NCBI RefSeq assembly: GCF_964204865.1
Contig: NC_135252.1
Span: 24,759,383 to 24,823,382 of the forward strand
Reading direction: 5' to 3'
Length of the DNA: 64,000 nucleotides
Source of the DNA: Styela clava
Taxonomy: Eukaryota; Chordata; Ascidiacea; Stolidobranchia; Styelidae
Shown: positions 32,653 through 45,500 of the stretch, piece after piece
How positions within the stretch are numbered: the stretch's first letter is position 1
Layout: each line of letters begins with the position of its first letter
Notes under the pieces: generated by a model
Told to the model about the DNA's origin: nothing
The model's database searches: none
What the model saw: only the letters and a program-made list of their open reading frames with translations
Translations under genes and position numbers: made by a program

Positions 32653-32892
32653 CGGTGGCGTGTCCAGGGCGAGTTTCTGATAATGCTGCCTCTTATACCT
32701 AACTTCAAAAAAAATTTTGGGGGATAAACAAATTACCGTATAGATGTTATATACATGAAAATAAATAAATTAAGGTCAAGTGAGAGTAAAATGTCTGTAA
32801 TGCTAATAATATTATTTGAACTATCGAACTAAGCAACAAACTCACCCCTATAACGTGCTGCCCAGGGCGGCTGCTCCTTTGGCCCGCCACTG
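32653..32892. mobile_element. hAT-type MITE, second copy of the CAGTGGCG family
   Basis: The left end CGGTGGCGTGTCC and right end GGCCCGCCACTG are inverted. The flanks CACTCACC and CCCTCACC match at 7 of 8 positions, an 8-bp target duplication. The interior matches 8260-8465 in reverse. Confidence 0.75.
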
Positions 32893-33063
32893 CCCTCACC
32901 CCCCCCCCCCCCTCCCATGTGAAAAAAAATACATCATGGTCATATTATGGCATTGTGGTCTGAAATAGTGAACAAAGTATATTAGTGCACAAAACAAAAA
33001 CTAAATAAAAATTCAGGAAGTAATGCAGGAACTAAGTACATGAACTTCAACCCCAAATGTCAA

Positions 33064-34026
33064 TTAATCATCAACATTACGTTTTCTAATTGATCTTTGT
33101 TTGACAGATTTTTTCTTAAAATTTTCTGACCCCCCACCTAGCGATTTAACAATTTTTTCATCAAATTCTCGCTTTTTGGGCTCATGCGATTCCTCTAATG
33201 AAGTCCTGTCTATAAGACCGTCACTTTCAGCGCTAGAGATTTTTTTGGGGAGTTGCAAGTCGATTTTCTTTTCAGATTTAGTTTCTTTTATGACCGACCA
33301 GGAGCCATATGGATCTCCACCATATTTAGGCTTTTTAGTAGGGGCTTCCCCCTCCCTATCGTCTTTGTTTTCAATAGGCTTGAATGTCAAATTTTCGGGA
33401 TTATACCCCTCTGGTTTTACCCATTGGGACTTCCCAGTTTCAGTATTCCAATAGTAGGTATTTCCCTCTGGGGCAACTTGCTCAGTCCAAGGTGATTCCT
33501 CTGTAGAAACTTTCGCTGCTTTCGGGGAATCCCCAGATTTTTCTTCTTTATCAATAAAACCATCAGGTTTCACCCACTGGGATTTTCCCGTTTCAGTGTT
33601 CCAATAGTATGTATGGCCTTCGGGTGATACTTCTTTAGTCCAATTATTAGTTTTGGGTTGCGTTTTACGTTTTTTTGAACTTTTACTCCCTGTTTGTGAG
33701 TCTTTAAAAGAACTAACGCCAGAATTTGACTGTTTTTCCTCTGTTTCAGTGTCCTCAGGTAAATTCAGTTTAATTCCTTGTTCAGCTAAATCTTTTTTGT
33801 ATTGCTTCAATGCGGCTTTTTCAATCTGTTTCATGTATTGTCCAGCTTTTTGTTGATTTTTGTATTGAATAGCACTTTTTTTCCGCAACGCTGCGATCTG
33901 CTTCTCTTTTTTCTCTTGGTGACTCTTCCCTCGTTCATGAAACTCAATACTCGCTTTGTTATCCGAGAGCCAACATTTACAAGTGTCGCAAAATTTTCGA
34001 GGTTGGGATTTCCAATACGTCGCCAT
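33064..34026 (-). CDS. WBP4: WBP4 / FBP21 homologue, spliceosomal WW protein
   Basis: Single-exon frame of 320 residues (human 376). The start MATYWKSQPRKFCDTCKCWL matches the family start; a Met six codons upstream (34044) is less likely. The first 40 residues form a matrin/U1-type C2H2 zinc finger (CDTCKCW...HERGKSH). A basic helical segment follows. Two WW domains sit near residues 125-155 (NNWTKEVSPEGHTYYWNTET) and 178-208 (SPWTEQVAPEGNTYYWNTET), each with the later Trp and Pro. A 'YGSWSVIKE' motif and the RSIRKRNVDD tail are also family features. The protein binds proline-rich splicing factors such as SmB/B' in the spliceosomal B complex. The vertebrate gene has multiple introns; here there is none. 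It is followed upstream by RANBP1 on the same strand, 1.1 kb away. Confidence 0.94.
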   Translation of the reverse strand: MATYWKSQPRKFCDTCKCWLSDNKASIEFHERGKSHQEKKEKQIAALRKKSAIQYKNQQKAGQYMKQIEKAALKQYKKDLAEQGIKLNLPEDTETEEKQSNSGVSSFKDSQTGSKSSKKRKTQPKTNNWTKEVSPEGHTYYWNTETGKSQWVKPDGFIDKEEKSGDSPKAAKVSTEESPWTEQVAPEGNTYYWNTETGKSQWVKPEGYNPENLTFKPIENKDDREGEAPTKKPKYGGDPYGSWSVIKETKSEKKIDLQLPKKISSAESDGLIDRTSLEESHEPKKREFDEKIVKSLGGGSENFKKKSVKQRSIRKRNVDD

Positions 34027-35109
34027 TTTTGGTCCAAAATTCACAAAACAGCAAGTAGTTTCATAAACATTGATATTAAATAATTAAAATCTTGAAAAAA
34101 CACGGATGATATTATTAATTGAAAAAGCAGCATTGAGGCACGGTCTAATAGAAAATCACTGAAGCATGACTGACCAGAACAATCGATGTAAAAGGAATGA
34201 TGCAATATAGCTGGTCGAAACAATCTCACATAAAAGGAATGGTGCTAATGCCACTTTATCATGCTTTTTTGCCTTCATGTTGTCCAAAATAAATGAAATT
34301 ACCGATAATAATATGCAATATTTTTATTTTAGGAAAAATTTTGTATGGTTCGAGTGAAAAACTATTATTCACAAGCTAAAAAAGCCTTTATTTGATATTA
34401 GAGAACTTATGAAATCTTTTTTTAAACTCCAAGAATTGCCAAAATTGGATTTATTGATTATATTTAAACCTCAAGCATTCTATGTCGAATATAACACAAT
34501 TGGGATTGTCAGCATCGACTCCTATTTGTTGAAATGATATTATTCCGACGAGTCAACACATGAGTGATAATTATCAAAGTTATTGTATTGCAGTCAATAG
34601 GGATACATTCAATGAATATGGAACAGTAAACTATGTAATTAAGGGGTAAACACACCGGAATATAAAAGAACTGACATAAGCTCGATTGACAGAATTGACT
34701 TCTATTTGTTGGAATGCTATTATTCCGACTAGCTACACATAAATGATTATCAAAGTTATGTATTGCAGTCAATGGGGTCATATGGTAGTGGAGTAAATTG
34801 AATATAAAAGGCAGTGGTAATGAATTGCAACTATTAACTATGGGAAATGTGATGCCTTGATTTAGCAAAGACTCAGGCTATTCAAATGACATGACAAATG
34901 TGATATATCGTATATCCACACAAAGACGCGAGCATAAGACTCAAAAATAAAACGACCAAACTAAGAGGTCATTTAATTTAGAATTTTTTTTCCAATAATT
35001 TGAAACGTCCCCTGCATGTTTTACCAGAATCCATATTATTATAGAAAAAAATCCTAAATTCAAAGTCTGAAACATACAAAAAAATGAGTTAAATTGGCAG
35101 ATAATTCTG
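34027..35109 (-). other. WBP4-RANBP1 intergenic region with a 180-bp duplication
   Basis: A block at about 34512-34680 starting 'cgactcctatttgttgaaat' is repeated diverged at 34692-34860 ('tgacttctatttgttggaat'), period about 180 bp. The rest should contain the RANBP1 3' UTR and the WBP4 promoter. Confidence 0.55.
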
Positions 35110-35844
35110 TTATTTTTCTGGTGAACTCTCAGTTTTGGTAGTTTCAACTTTTCCGTCATCTTTTTCAGGAGTTTTTTCACCATTTTCTGTCTTTTTTTCG
35201 TCGTTATTTTCAGTTTTGTCACCCTTTTCTATTTTCAGTGCTTCCAGGTTTTCAGTGGCAGATTCAAGTTCAGTGGTTTCCTTAGATTTTTCAGCTGTTT
35301 TCTTCGATTCTTGAGTTGTTTCCGGTTTTTCAGTACTTTCCTGTTCTTCTTGATTCTCAATTTTGGGTAAATTTTTATTAATTTCAATGCACTTATCGAA
35401 CATTTCTTTAAATTCTGTCGCTCGTTCCGCATTGTAAAATCTGATAACCAATAATTCAGGTTTTGGCTCGTCGTCTGAAAAATCCGCAAACGCTTTGTAA
35501 AGCCATGCTCTCTCGCTTCCGCAGTGCGGCTCCAGTTTCATGTACTCATCCACAAAATGGTTGGCACATAGTTTAAGAGTTTTATCTCTTCTCATAAGTA
35601 ATCGTACACGTTTTGTCTCTTTATGTTGAAGAAATTTAACGTCCCCGCTACCTCGTTCTTTCCATTCCGGGGGATCAGACTCGGACGCCCACCGGAAAAT
35701 TTTTGCGTGCATTTTAAAGAGTTCATTTTCGTCCTCTTCAAAATTCCTTATTTCTTTGAGAGGTAATGTAACGATTGGCTCATAGTGAGGATCATGATCG
35801 CCCTCTGCAGATGTGTTTAAAGTATCTGGCTTCGTTTCTACCAT
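35110..35844 (-). CDS. RANBP1: RANBP1: Ran-specific binding protein 1
   Basis: Intact single-exon frame of 244 residues. The Ran-binding domain covers about residues 20-155: [78 protein letters not shown] and FKEMFDKC are the standard blocks, including the WKERG.G..K.L signature. It binds Ran-GTP in the cytoplasm and stimulates RanGAP-driven hydrolysis, releasing export complexes. The last 80 residues are a low-complexity Lys/Glu/Thr tail ([17 protein letters not shown]), longer and more repetitive than in vertebrates, which have about 200 residues in total. No intron, unlike the vertebrate gene. The start Met directly precedes the conserved acidic leader. It is divergent from MRPL45. Confidence 0.95.
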   Translation of the reverse strand: MVETKPDTLNTSAEGDHDPHYEPIVTLPLKEIRNFEEDENELFKMHAKIFRWASESDPPEWKERGSGDVKFLQHKETKRVRLLMRRDKTLKLCANHFVDEYMKLEPHCGSERAWLYKAFADFSDDEPKPELLVIRFYNAERATEFKEMFDKCIEINKNLPKIENQEEQESTEKPETTQESKKTAEKSKETTELESATENLEALKIEKGDKTENNDEKKTENGEKTPEKDDGKVETTKTESSPEK

Positions 35845-36535
35845 TTTTTGATAACTCCAAGAAATCTAAAACTTACTATGAAACAGTCAAAACGTAACAC
35901 GCGCGTCTCTTGAAATTTGGTAAATTTCAACACTGTCGTTAAATAACACTTGCCAATTTTTTTCCCGATATTTGTACTTACATTCATTTTTTACCTGAGA
36001 AATAATAACATTGATCTTCTAAATATAGTAATAATATACATACATTGATTTTAGGTTTATTATAGTTTGATTTATAGTTTATATAAAATAATCAAATAGA
36101 TTTATATAAAATGCATTAAATAATATTGAGTTTAAATCGAATAAATATGGCAACTATCATACATGTCTATAATTTTACCGCAAGATTGAAAATATTTAGT
36201 GCATGACATGACGTCATACTTATCGTTTTCATGTTGTAAGTGGGTTTCGGTAGGTAGGTCCTGTTTTGGTGAATATTTCTATTTCACTTATATATTTTTT
36301 CGTATTGATGATTGTATATATTTCGATTGACAAAATAATAAATCTCTCTCTTTCTCCTGCGTTGGTCATGTTTCACGAAACCACGGCTACTCTCATGTCA
36401 GCTCTATAAATATCTTCGACTTTTAGAGGTTTTGTCCATTCAGGTTTAGTTTTGTGCGTGCGTTTCTGCTGTGAGAGGCGCATTTATTGGATATAACTTT
36501 GTAATGTGGATTCAGTGAGTTATTCCAGGGACATT
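35845..36535. promoter_or_regulatory. Divergent promoter region of RANBP1 and MRPL45
   Basis: These 691 bp separate the two start codons in head-to-head arrangement. The region is non-repetitive and AT-rich near RANBP1. No TATA box or known factor site can be assigned with confidence. Confidence 0.5.
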
Positions 36536-39500
36536 ATGGCGACCACGAAATGCATTTCAATGTCCAGAGTATTTGGTCGTTGTTGGAGGTCAACAATACT
36601 CGCCAGACAAGGACTCCTTGGTAAGTTGGCTTTTATTTGATAAAAATGAAAATTTAGGTTGTATTTTCACGTCACATTTTTATTTAGCGTTATTTAGGCA
36701 CTTGAAGCAGTCATTTTACATCACATGTTCCAACTTCCCAAAGTTTGTCACTATCAGGGGCAGTCGTGCTATTATATTATAGGCTAATTTCCTTGGTTTG
36801 TGGCAGCACAATTTTACCAGCCATAGTTTTCAATTTGCTGCCGTCTGGCTGTGGTACCCCGCCTCACACCATTGGTTTGTGGAAGCTAAAAAGTCAGCCG
36901 CCATGGTTTGACCATAGCGGTCATGGTTTGGAAATCCCGCCATTGGTTTTGCGGCAACTTCAGACGTCACAAAATACTCAAAACTGCACTAGGGTGGCTT
37001 ACCCACTTTGCGGCCATGACCTATCTGCGACCATCAACTTCATCGATTAAATTAATGCCGAAAAAATTAACGAACCGCGCCGATATTTCTCACGCGTTAT
37101 CGTCCACTTATCCCTCGTAGCTCTACAAAATTACACTAAAATGCGGCCACAAATAAAAAAGTTACGACCGAAAACCTGACCGAAGAAAAAAAACGGACCA
37201 TTTTACCATGTCGCCAACTACCCATTGTTCCTTTAAAAAAGGTTGAAAATCCATACAAATATAAGAGATAAAGAGATGAAACTTGGCAGGAGGGTAGAGT
37301 TGTGTTTCTTTTAACCATCTTTGAAGTTTCGCGTCTCTACCTTCAAAGGAGGGGGAGTAGGGAGGTGCGCATTTCCAATACGTCAATAATATCTTTCTGT
37401 GATGCGGTGTTTGTTTATAATTTGAAGAATTTTGTTTGAAATAATCGTGTTCTTAAAATATATGACGGTCAGAAATGCAATTAGAAGCCCATTTTTTCAC
37501 GCATGGCTGCGTATGCCCTAGTCTCGACGCAGCAGAAACGATGTTCAAGGCTTGAAATCTGTGGTCGCACACGGGTCGTTCGGTCGCAAATACGTCTTCA
37601 GAGTGTCGTACTTTGGTGATTTGTATAGCTTTAACCCCTGGTCGTAGAAAGTTAATTCGAGGTTTAGCGTGTGGAGTAAATGACAATGCACCTACCGTGA
37701 AAAAATTAACGGGTTAGAAATATTGGTTTTTGTTTTATAGCGGTTTGAATGAAATCGTCCGCAGACTGGCTACACCACCCTAGTGCTTGCTTGTGCCAGA
37801 CTTCTTGTTGTCATCGTTTGGTTTTCTCAAAGTTCGAGCAGGACTCAAATTATTTTCAGTTTGGGGTTTGGGTCAGAATGGTATCAACTACGAGTCGAGA
37901 TTCAGATCAGAAGTTGTTTTTTGGGACCCCCTGAAGTGCGCACCAAGATGGCGCACAAGCTGAACTCAGGTTGTATACCAGGTTAGTGTTCAGGTTGTGC
38001 GACATCTTGGTGCGCATACTTCAGCAGTTTTTTGAGTGGTTGGAGTTGGTGTCAGGCTTCACAGCTCTTGTTCTTGCAACAGGGTCATAGCCAGGGGTTT
38101 TGAGGATAGCAATAACCACCTTCCTCTGTTTTGAAAAGAGGAAAAAAAGTCTTTTTTTTATCATACAAAGCAATTTTTCGTAGCTCGGAATGCTTTTAAT
38201 TAAGAACCTCAACTCTTGGAGTTCGTCCACAGCCGCTAGTTGTTACAATTCAACTCGGCAATTAGAAATTTTCGGGTCGATTTTTTGAAAATTGCAAGCA
38301 CGCCCTCGGTCAGACCAAATTTGAATTTTTCCAATATTTGTTTTCTGATAATCCAGGTGAATCAACAACAACAGCTTGCTCACTAATTCCCATTCGTTGC
38401 ATCAACGCATACGAGAAATTCGGAGAAGTTCTGCAGAACAGTAGGAACAAGAACCCGAGGAATATGGAGGAAGCTGAAAGAATAGGTTAGCTATTGGATG
38501 ATTTATTTTAAAATTTTTCAACGTCTTTTTTCATTGTGGGAGAGTAAGGCTGATAAGACAGCCCAATCATGTGCTTTTGATTAAGGTCCCCACAGAACCT
38601 CTTTGTAGTGCCCGAGTTGAGAACCCCTACATTAGTCTATTGGCCTCCTCTTTTAAACAATAATTAAGATGGATTTTTGAAAACCGCTTGTCTGAGGAAT
38701 TCTGATTTTGGTTAGACAAATTGTTGTAAAACTGCCTGATCATGTACTTTTGTTATAGTTCCAAGATGACGGCTTTGTGCCGCCCTTGTGGGAACAATGA
38801 CCCAGTTTGAGAACCACTGCACTAGGTTATTGCCTCCCACTTTTGAACAATAACTAACATTGATTTTTGAAAACCGCTTGTGAGGAATTCTAATTTTGTT
38901 CAGACAAATTGTTGTAAAACTGCCTAATCCTATCCCTTTGCTCATGGTCCGAAGATTACGGCTTTGCGCCGTCTTTGTGGGAACGAGGACCCAGTTTGAG
39001 AACCCTTACACTACACTTTAGAAACCCCCCCTTTCGAACAATAATTAACATTGATTTTTAAAAACCGTTTGTCTGAGGAATTCTGATTTTTTTTCAGACA
39101 AATTGTTGTAAAAATGCATAATCATGTTCTTTTGCTTATCGTCTCCAGAAAATCGCTTTGCGTCGTGTGGGAACGGTGGCCCAGTTTGAGAACCCCTACA
39201 CTAGTTTATTGACGCCCTTTTTCAAACAATTATTAACATTGATTTTTGAAAACAGCTTGTCTGAGGAATTGTTGTAAAAATGTCTAATCATGTTCTTTTG
39301 CTTATCGTCTCCAGAAAATCGCTTTGCGTCGTGTGGGAACGGTGGCCCAGTTTGAGAACCCCTACACTAGTTTATTGACGCCCTTTTTTAAACAATAATT
39401 AACATTGATTTTTGAAAACAGCTTGTCTGAGGAATTGTTGTAAAAATGTCTAATCATGTGCTTTTGCTTATGGTCCAAAAATGATGGCTTTTGCCGCCCG

Positions 39501-42500
39501 TATGGGAATGATGGCCCAGTTTGAGAGCCCCTTACACTAGGCCATTGACCCCCCCCCCCCCCATCCCAACTCATCTTAAACAATAATCAGCATTAAATGT
39601 TGTAAACTGCTTATCTGAGGAGATCTGACTTTGGTCAGACGAATTGCTGCAGAAATATGTTTATGTTATCATGCAGCTCTTGTGTTATATAATTAACATG
39701 AATTACTTTTCACAGGCCTAACTGGGAGGCTGAAGAAAAGTCGGATGTACGCCCAGTTCAACTATCAGGAATGGAGATATCCACGGAAGGAGAGAGCAAT
39801 AGATGTATCTTCTACAAGTTAGTACGGTTATATTGCATTCATTAATATCTAAATCGATTCTGATTTGCCTAAATTCGAAGTGATTCAAGGGTCTTGCTGA
39901 ACACTGACATAAATATATTTCTGTAACGTTTCGTCTGACCAGATTTAGACTTCCTCAGACATACCTTATTCGGTACTACCCGAAGTATGTGAACCAAGAT
40001 GGCGGACACCGGAACGTAGTATGTGTGCCAGGTTAGGGGCAGGCATAATTTCAGGTACAAATACTACGGGAGTCACTTGTCCCCGAACTCATAATAGAAC
40101 TAAAATAAGGAAAATTGGAATAAAATTATGGCATAGCCCTAATCTGGTACACATACTATGTTCCGGTGTCCACCATCTTGGTTCACATACTTCGGGTAGT
40201 ACCAAATAAAATATGTCTGAGGAAGTCTGACTCTGGTCAGAGGCAAGGATCGGGTGATCGTCTGCATGTCTTGGATGACAGTTAGTATATTTTGGAGGGC
40301 CTTACATTACGTTACAGTGACTTTGTAGTGACGTAAATTTTGAATGACGTAGTCAGGTGGCAGTCAGGAATAACATATGCATAATTGATTATGCCACGAC
40401 AACTAGGAGTACTTACTTTGTTTTGTGAACATGGCCCGAATTATGTTGTTTTTTACATGAACCCGCACACGATGTCTTCAGAATAGTGAAATTTTCGGTC
40501 CAAGTCATTCCTGACTTAAACTCATAGCTCATGCTTGAAGTCATCACATATGTATGCACTAAGACAGGGGTGCGCAACACAGAGCGTTCAATGTGGCATT
40601 CCACATGGTCGAACGTAGCGTACTAATGGTTTGGTAAAAAGTAATTCTCGCATTTATATCAAATTCTAATGACTCTCGCTTATATCCGATTCAACTTAAA
40701 CATCTTCTCGTCCAGGCTACTCCAATTCTTAAAATATTTTTGTTTTCAGAAATGGTATTCAGAGAATATAAACCTAAAGATGATATGATGACCCGACTAA
40801 GAGCGCCGAGAAAAGAGTTTGAAGATTTAAGAACTGATAAAATGAGGTAACACTGGATTTTAGGTTAAATTTTTCTAACTGACGTCGTTAGCAATCACGC
40901 CTCTGATAACTCTATGTGGGCTCATAGGTTAAAATCATGAGGATAATTATGTCAAGTCAAGTTCATTTTTTTTCAACCAGAAAATAAAAAAACAAATGAA
41001 CACAGAAAATACGAAAAAAAATGAAAATCACACAGTTTCACTGGGGACGGGAAGTCGTGGGTACCAAATGTGATTATTGAGCTGCGACACCCAAGGTTCT
41101 AATATGTAATTTAAAATTTTAGAGTTAGGAAACTACTGTTTCTATGGTGAGTACCGTACAAGTCATCAATCTAACATCGCTTAATAGAGATAGTTAATTT
41201 CTTGGGATTGTGTTGAAGGGTCGAAAACACCAACAGCTGGACGGTTAAGTTCCCGATTCAGTTGAATTAATTGAAGATTGCTGAACTATTTGCCGCCGTA
41301 GGGTGGTTGAAGTAACCGCTGGTCTGTTACAACTTCCTCCACCATTGAGTCCATGCATGAAATGAACAACTGGCTAACCAATCCCATACCAGAAATGATT
41401 GGTAACCAGATGAGAGGCTGTGGTTCACTATATGATTAGGCCGTCTTATCTCAGTTTTTTCTCCGCTGGGATAAATATGTAAATAGAAAATTCTGAGAGA
41501 CTCTGATGGCTGCTTGGTCGAAGCTATATTTGAAATCTTGTGAACAGACTACCAACTTCTGCATTTTAACCGTTCATTTTCCATAACTTCCAGCCATCGA
41601 CAGATAAAGAAAAGAGTGCCGACTTTCCACCGTAGGCGTTTCCCAGCTGAAGCTCAAGAGATTTATATCAAAGCCCATGAACTTCTAAACACAGAAAAGT
41701 AGGTTAGGAATTTCATTTATTGATAGATACTGGCACCATGGGCTGGCCTTAGACCACTGAGATCGTTAGATGTCCCGGCCCTTGTATAGGCTTTGGGCGT
41801 TCCCGTAGTATATGAACCAAGATGGGGGACACCTGAACATAGTATGTTTACCTGGTTAGAGTTAGGCCATAATTTTCTTCCAATTTTTCTTATTTTAGTT
41901 CTATTCGGGCGAGTTCAGGGACTAGCCAAGTGACTCCTGTGGTATTTGTACCTGAAATTATGGTCTAACCCTAACCTGGTACACATACTATGTTCCAATG
42001 TCCGCCATCTTGGTTCACATACTGCGGGAGTATCAGGCTTTGTACTAATTCTAGCACTGTATATATTACGGGAGAGCGATGCTCAAATATATGGACACGG
42101 AGGCCAAAGCGAAGCAGTAATCTACCTTATCTTTTACTGTATGAGTATGGCAGTATGAACTTATGACTTTTGCTTAGCCCAATTGAGGTTGAAGAACCCT
42201 TACAAATAAGAGGTCATTACACAAAATTTTGAACTGAAAACGAATCATCTAGCTCTACAGAAAGTTTTGACATAAATAAAAGTTGTTGGCCTTCTAACGA
42301 AAAATAAAATTTCAAATTTCAAAGCAATTGATCCAGAAATCCAACAAGATAATTACAAAACGATGCATAGGTCTATTTTATGTCCAATAACATCCTGTTC
42401 CTTGTGTGTATGCACGACTCTTGGAGTTGCTCGGTGCCCAGATGACCAATGTTGAAACATTTATATTTTTGAAATTTACTAAATATCTATTTTAAATGTT

Positions 42501-45500
42501 CAAAACTCCTATTTGTTTTCCCAGTTGGACTTTGCCAAAGAAGCAAGACACAGAGGAGGCGTTGCATGGTCTTGTGACGGAATTCGCTTATCCAGTAAGT
42601 ATCAAACAATTCTCTTTAGTGAGTAATCGCAACCAATAGTGATGTGAAGTCAGGGAATTTGTACAACCGACACCTGATTCTATATTGAAAAACTTCCGAC
42701 TTCAACTTTGAACTCTGAGAAAATAAAATTTGGGCGGCAAAAACACCCATGACTACTATTTATAGTCTTGTGACGGAATTTGCTTATCCGGTAAGAATAA
42801 GTCAATGCACCATAGAAGGTGATTTCTACCAACAGGACTGGGAGATGCAATAATTGAATGAAACATACTTTCGCCTTGCCTATGCAGCCAGATAACACCA
42901 ATACCAGATACACTGCAGAATGCAGATCTAATGGAGTGTGCATTGGTGGCCGAATAAATTCATAAAAATTTGAGCAGACGTTCTCAAACGATGAAATTTT
43001 AGAGCAGTGGTTCCCAAACTTGCGTAAACAATTTTTTGAATGGCCGTAAAGATAATTAAAAATAAAAAATGTTAGATTTGATCTTGCTCGCCTTATTTTG
43101 GATATTTACGTTCCATCCGTATTTCCAACGCCGCTTTTTGAATGAAACATACTTTCGCTTTACTATCTGTTATTTGCAGCTTAATGTTAGCTAGTTATTT
43201 TTGAGGTGCGGCACAAGGCGTGACTAATTCTAAAATAGGTGCACGGCTTAAAAAGGTTGAGAACCAATTTAAAAAAAATTGTCTCGAGCTTTGAAAAATC
43301 AAATTTTGATATCAAAAACATTGTATGCGCACCTTCTTCAATTGAGGGTTAAGAACGTTCTACAAACTTAATGTAAATAGCCCCAAACTAAGGCACACAA
43401 ATAATTGACAACCTCGAGTTGCAACAAGAAATTCTTTTATCCTTACTCTCGCCAAAAACACCTTTTCACATACAGTGCTACATTGCAAGAAAAACGTTTA
43501 ACTCAAGAGAATAAAAGAAACAAAGAAATTGAGCAAGACTGGTATTGCATCATCATTGGCAAGGCGCCAACCTTTTTCTTAGTGTCTCTCCTTTTACTAA
43601 ATAGGAGAGAACTTATTTCTTTAACATGTTATAAACAAGCTTGGACTTGCAAAGTGATGTGCAATTAAGTATGGCCCTGGAAAGTTATTTATAAGTGATA
43701 ACACATTAACATATTCCCCAGTTTTTCTTTTTAAATTAAAATTGACCATTACATAAAATGTCCACAAGTTTTGATGATGATACTCCACTCTTTGTTAGGG
43801 TATCTGCCAGCTGTAGTTTTCCTTCAACCCAGTAAACATTTGAAACCTCCTTGTTTTTGATCATTTCTTTCACAATTGCAATATCCACTCGTAGTCTCTT
43901 ATCTTGAACCTGTTTATTTGATTTAATCGCCTCGTATAAAGAAAGATTGTCAATCACCAATTCGATAGGTAGCTTTTCATCATTGATGTCACCATTCCAA
44001 ATTTCAGCAAACAATGAAGCCACAAACGCTGCTGTGTCAATGCCATTTGATAATGCCAAAGTTTCAGCTGCTAAAGAGCTCTTGACAACTCGACGGATGC
44101 GTTTTGATTCCCAGCTTAGTAAATTGCAGTATCCACTTTCTCCTACCAGAAAAACAAGACTTCCAGATTGGCTGCCTCCATCATTCAGACTTGCAAATGA
44201 TGCATCAGTGTAACAGACAAGATTTAGATTTTCATTCGGTCCTAGATTTTGAAATTTCAAGCTGAATGGGTTTGACTTCAATTTGCGCAAGACTTTGTTT
44301 GCAAGAAACAAATCTCTCACAGTCGCATTTTTGAAATTGGTTGCCAGAATACATACATCATATGCAATGTCCGGTCTTGTTTGGCCACTGACCCATAAAA
44401 ATTGTCCAATTTTTGATCTCAATTCATCTCGCTCTTTGATTGTAACTGAATCATCACTATTTCGCCCAGAATGTATCTTTATCGGAGTCAAATTTGAAAT
44501 ATATTCGGTTTGATTGAGCAAAACTTCATTTTTGTCATGGTCAATCTCAATTCCAATATACTTGAAGCTTTTAGATTCTTCATTCCCAATTTTGAATGTC
44601 TCGCGCAGCTTGGGTAGCACACTCTGTTGAAATTTTACTGTTCCGGCCCATAGAAAGTCGTCAACATGAACTGCAATTATTACCTGCAATGATTTTGCTT
44701 CATGCCAGCAGAACACTGCAGGATCATTCTTTGTCATTTTCCCTTTATTTTCCAACATAAAACGCTTTACCCTACCATACATACCACTGCAGGGAAGCAT
44801 CTGTAAGGCCGTAGACACACTTTTTGAGTCTCCAAATTTTTCCTGGCATACATTTAGCTTCTCTAGGAGGAATGAGGTATACATTCCGCTGCAGTTTCTC
44901 TCCTTGCAGAAAGGCAGTTTTTATATCTATGCTCTGCAATCTCCAACCTTTTTGAGCTGTGATGGCAATCACAGTACGCAAAGCATCTTTGCTGCAAGTG
45001 GGTGAATCTTTCTCCACATTATCAATGTCAGGATCCTCAAAACCACGAGCTACAAGTCTTGCTTTTGGTAATATTCCTTTGTCTGTATTCTTTAGGGAAC
45101 ACACCCACTTCACAGATATGCATTTTTGGCCTTCATTTGCACACTCATCAAACACATCATTTTCCTGCCAGCTTTGCAGTTCTTTTGCTTTAGCTTCATC
45201 AAAATCAATATCTTCCGTGACGAATACATGACTTTCTTTTCTGACATTATTTAGAACCATGGATTCTTGTTGAGGTGGTATCACTTGCAGTTCTTGAACC
45301 TGATCAAAATCAACACAGTGCTTCACACCAGAAAGATGTGAAGGTGATTTATATTCAACATTAAAACAATTCCGATATTTGCCAGTTGCCTTTCCTGCCC
45401 TGTTTAAGATTTCTGCTTCACACAAAATTCCATCATTTTTAAATGTAACCATTTGATTCTTCTTGAGAACCATGTTGTGGACCTGATCATAGCTTGGTTC

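Noticed and set aside
32895..32912. Poly-C and poly-G runs (also 21751, 39550, 55772) as regulatory G-quadruplex sites
   Set aside because: Simple homopolymers in non-conserved DNA; no support for a function.
34018..34044. Upstream Met of WBP4
   Set aside because: The conserved family start MATYWKSQ is six codons downstream; the extra residues have no counterpart.
38560..39640. CRISPR-like direct repeats
   Set aside because: Units are about 190 bp tandem copies without unique spacers, in an animal intron.
43405..43668. 87-codon ORF in the copia LTR, also at 48262
   Set aside because: Lies inside both LTRs on the strand opposite to the element; no known function.
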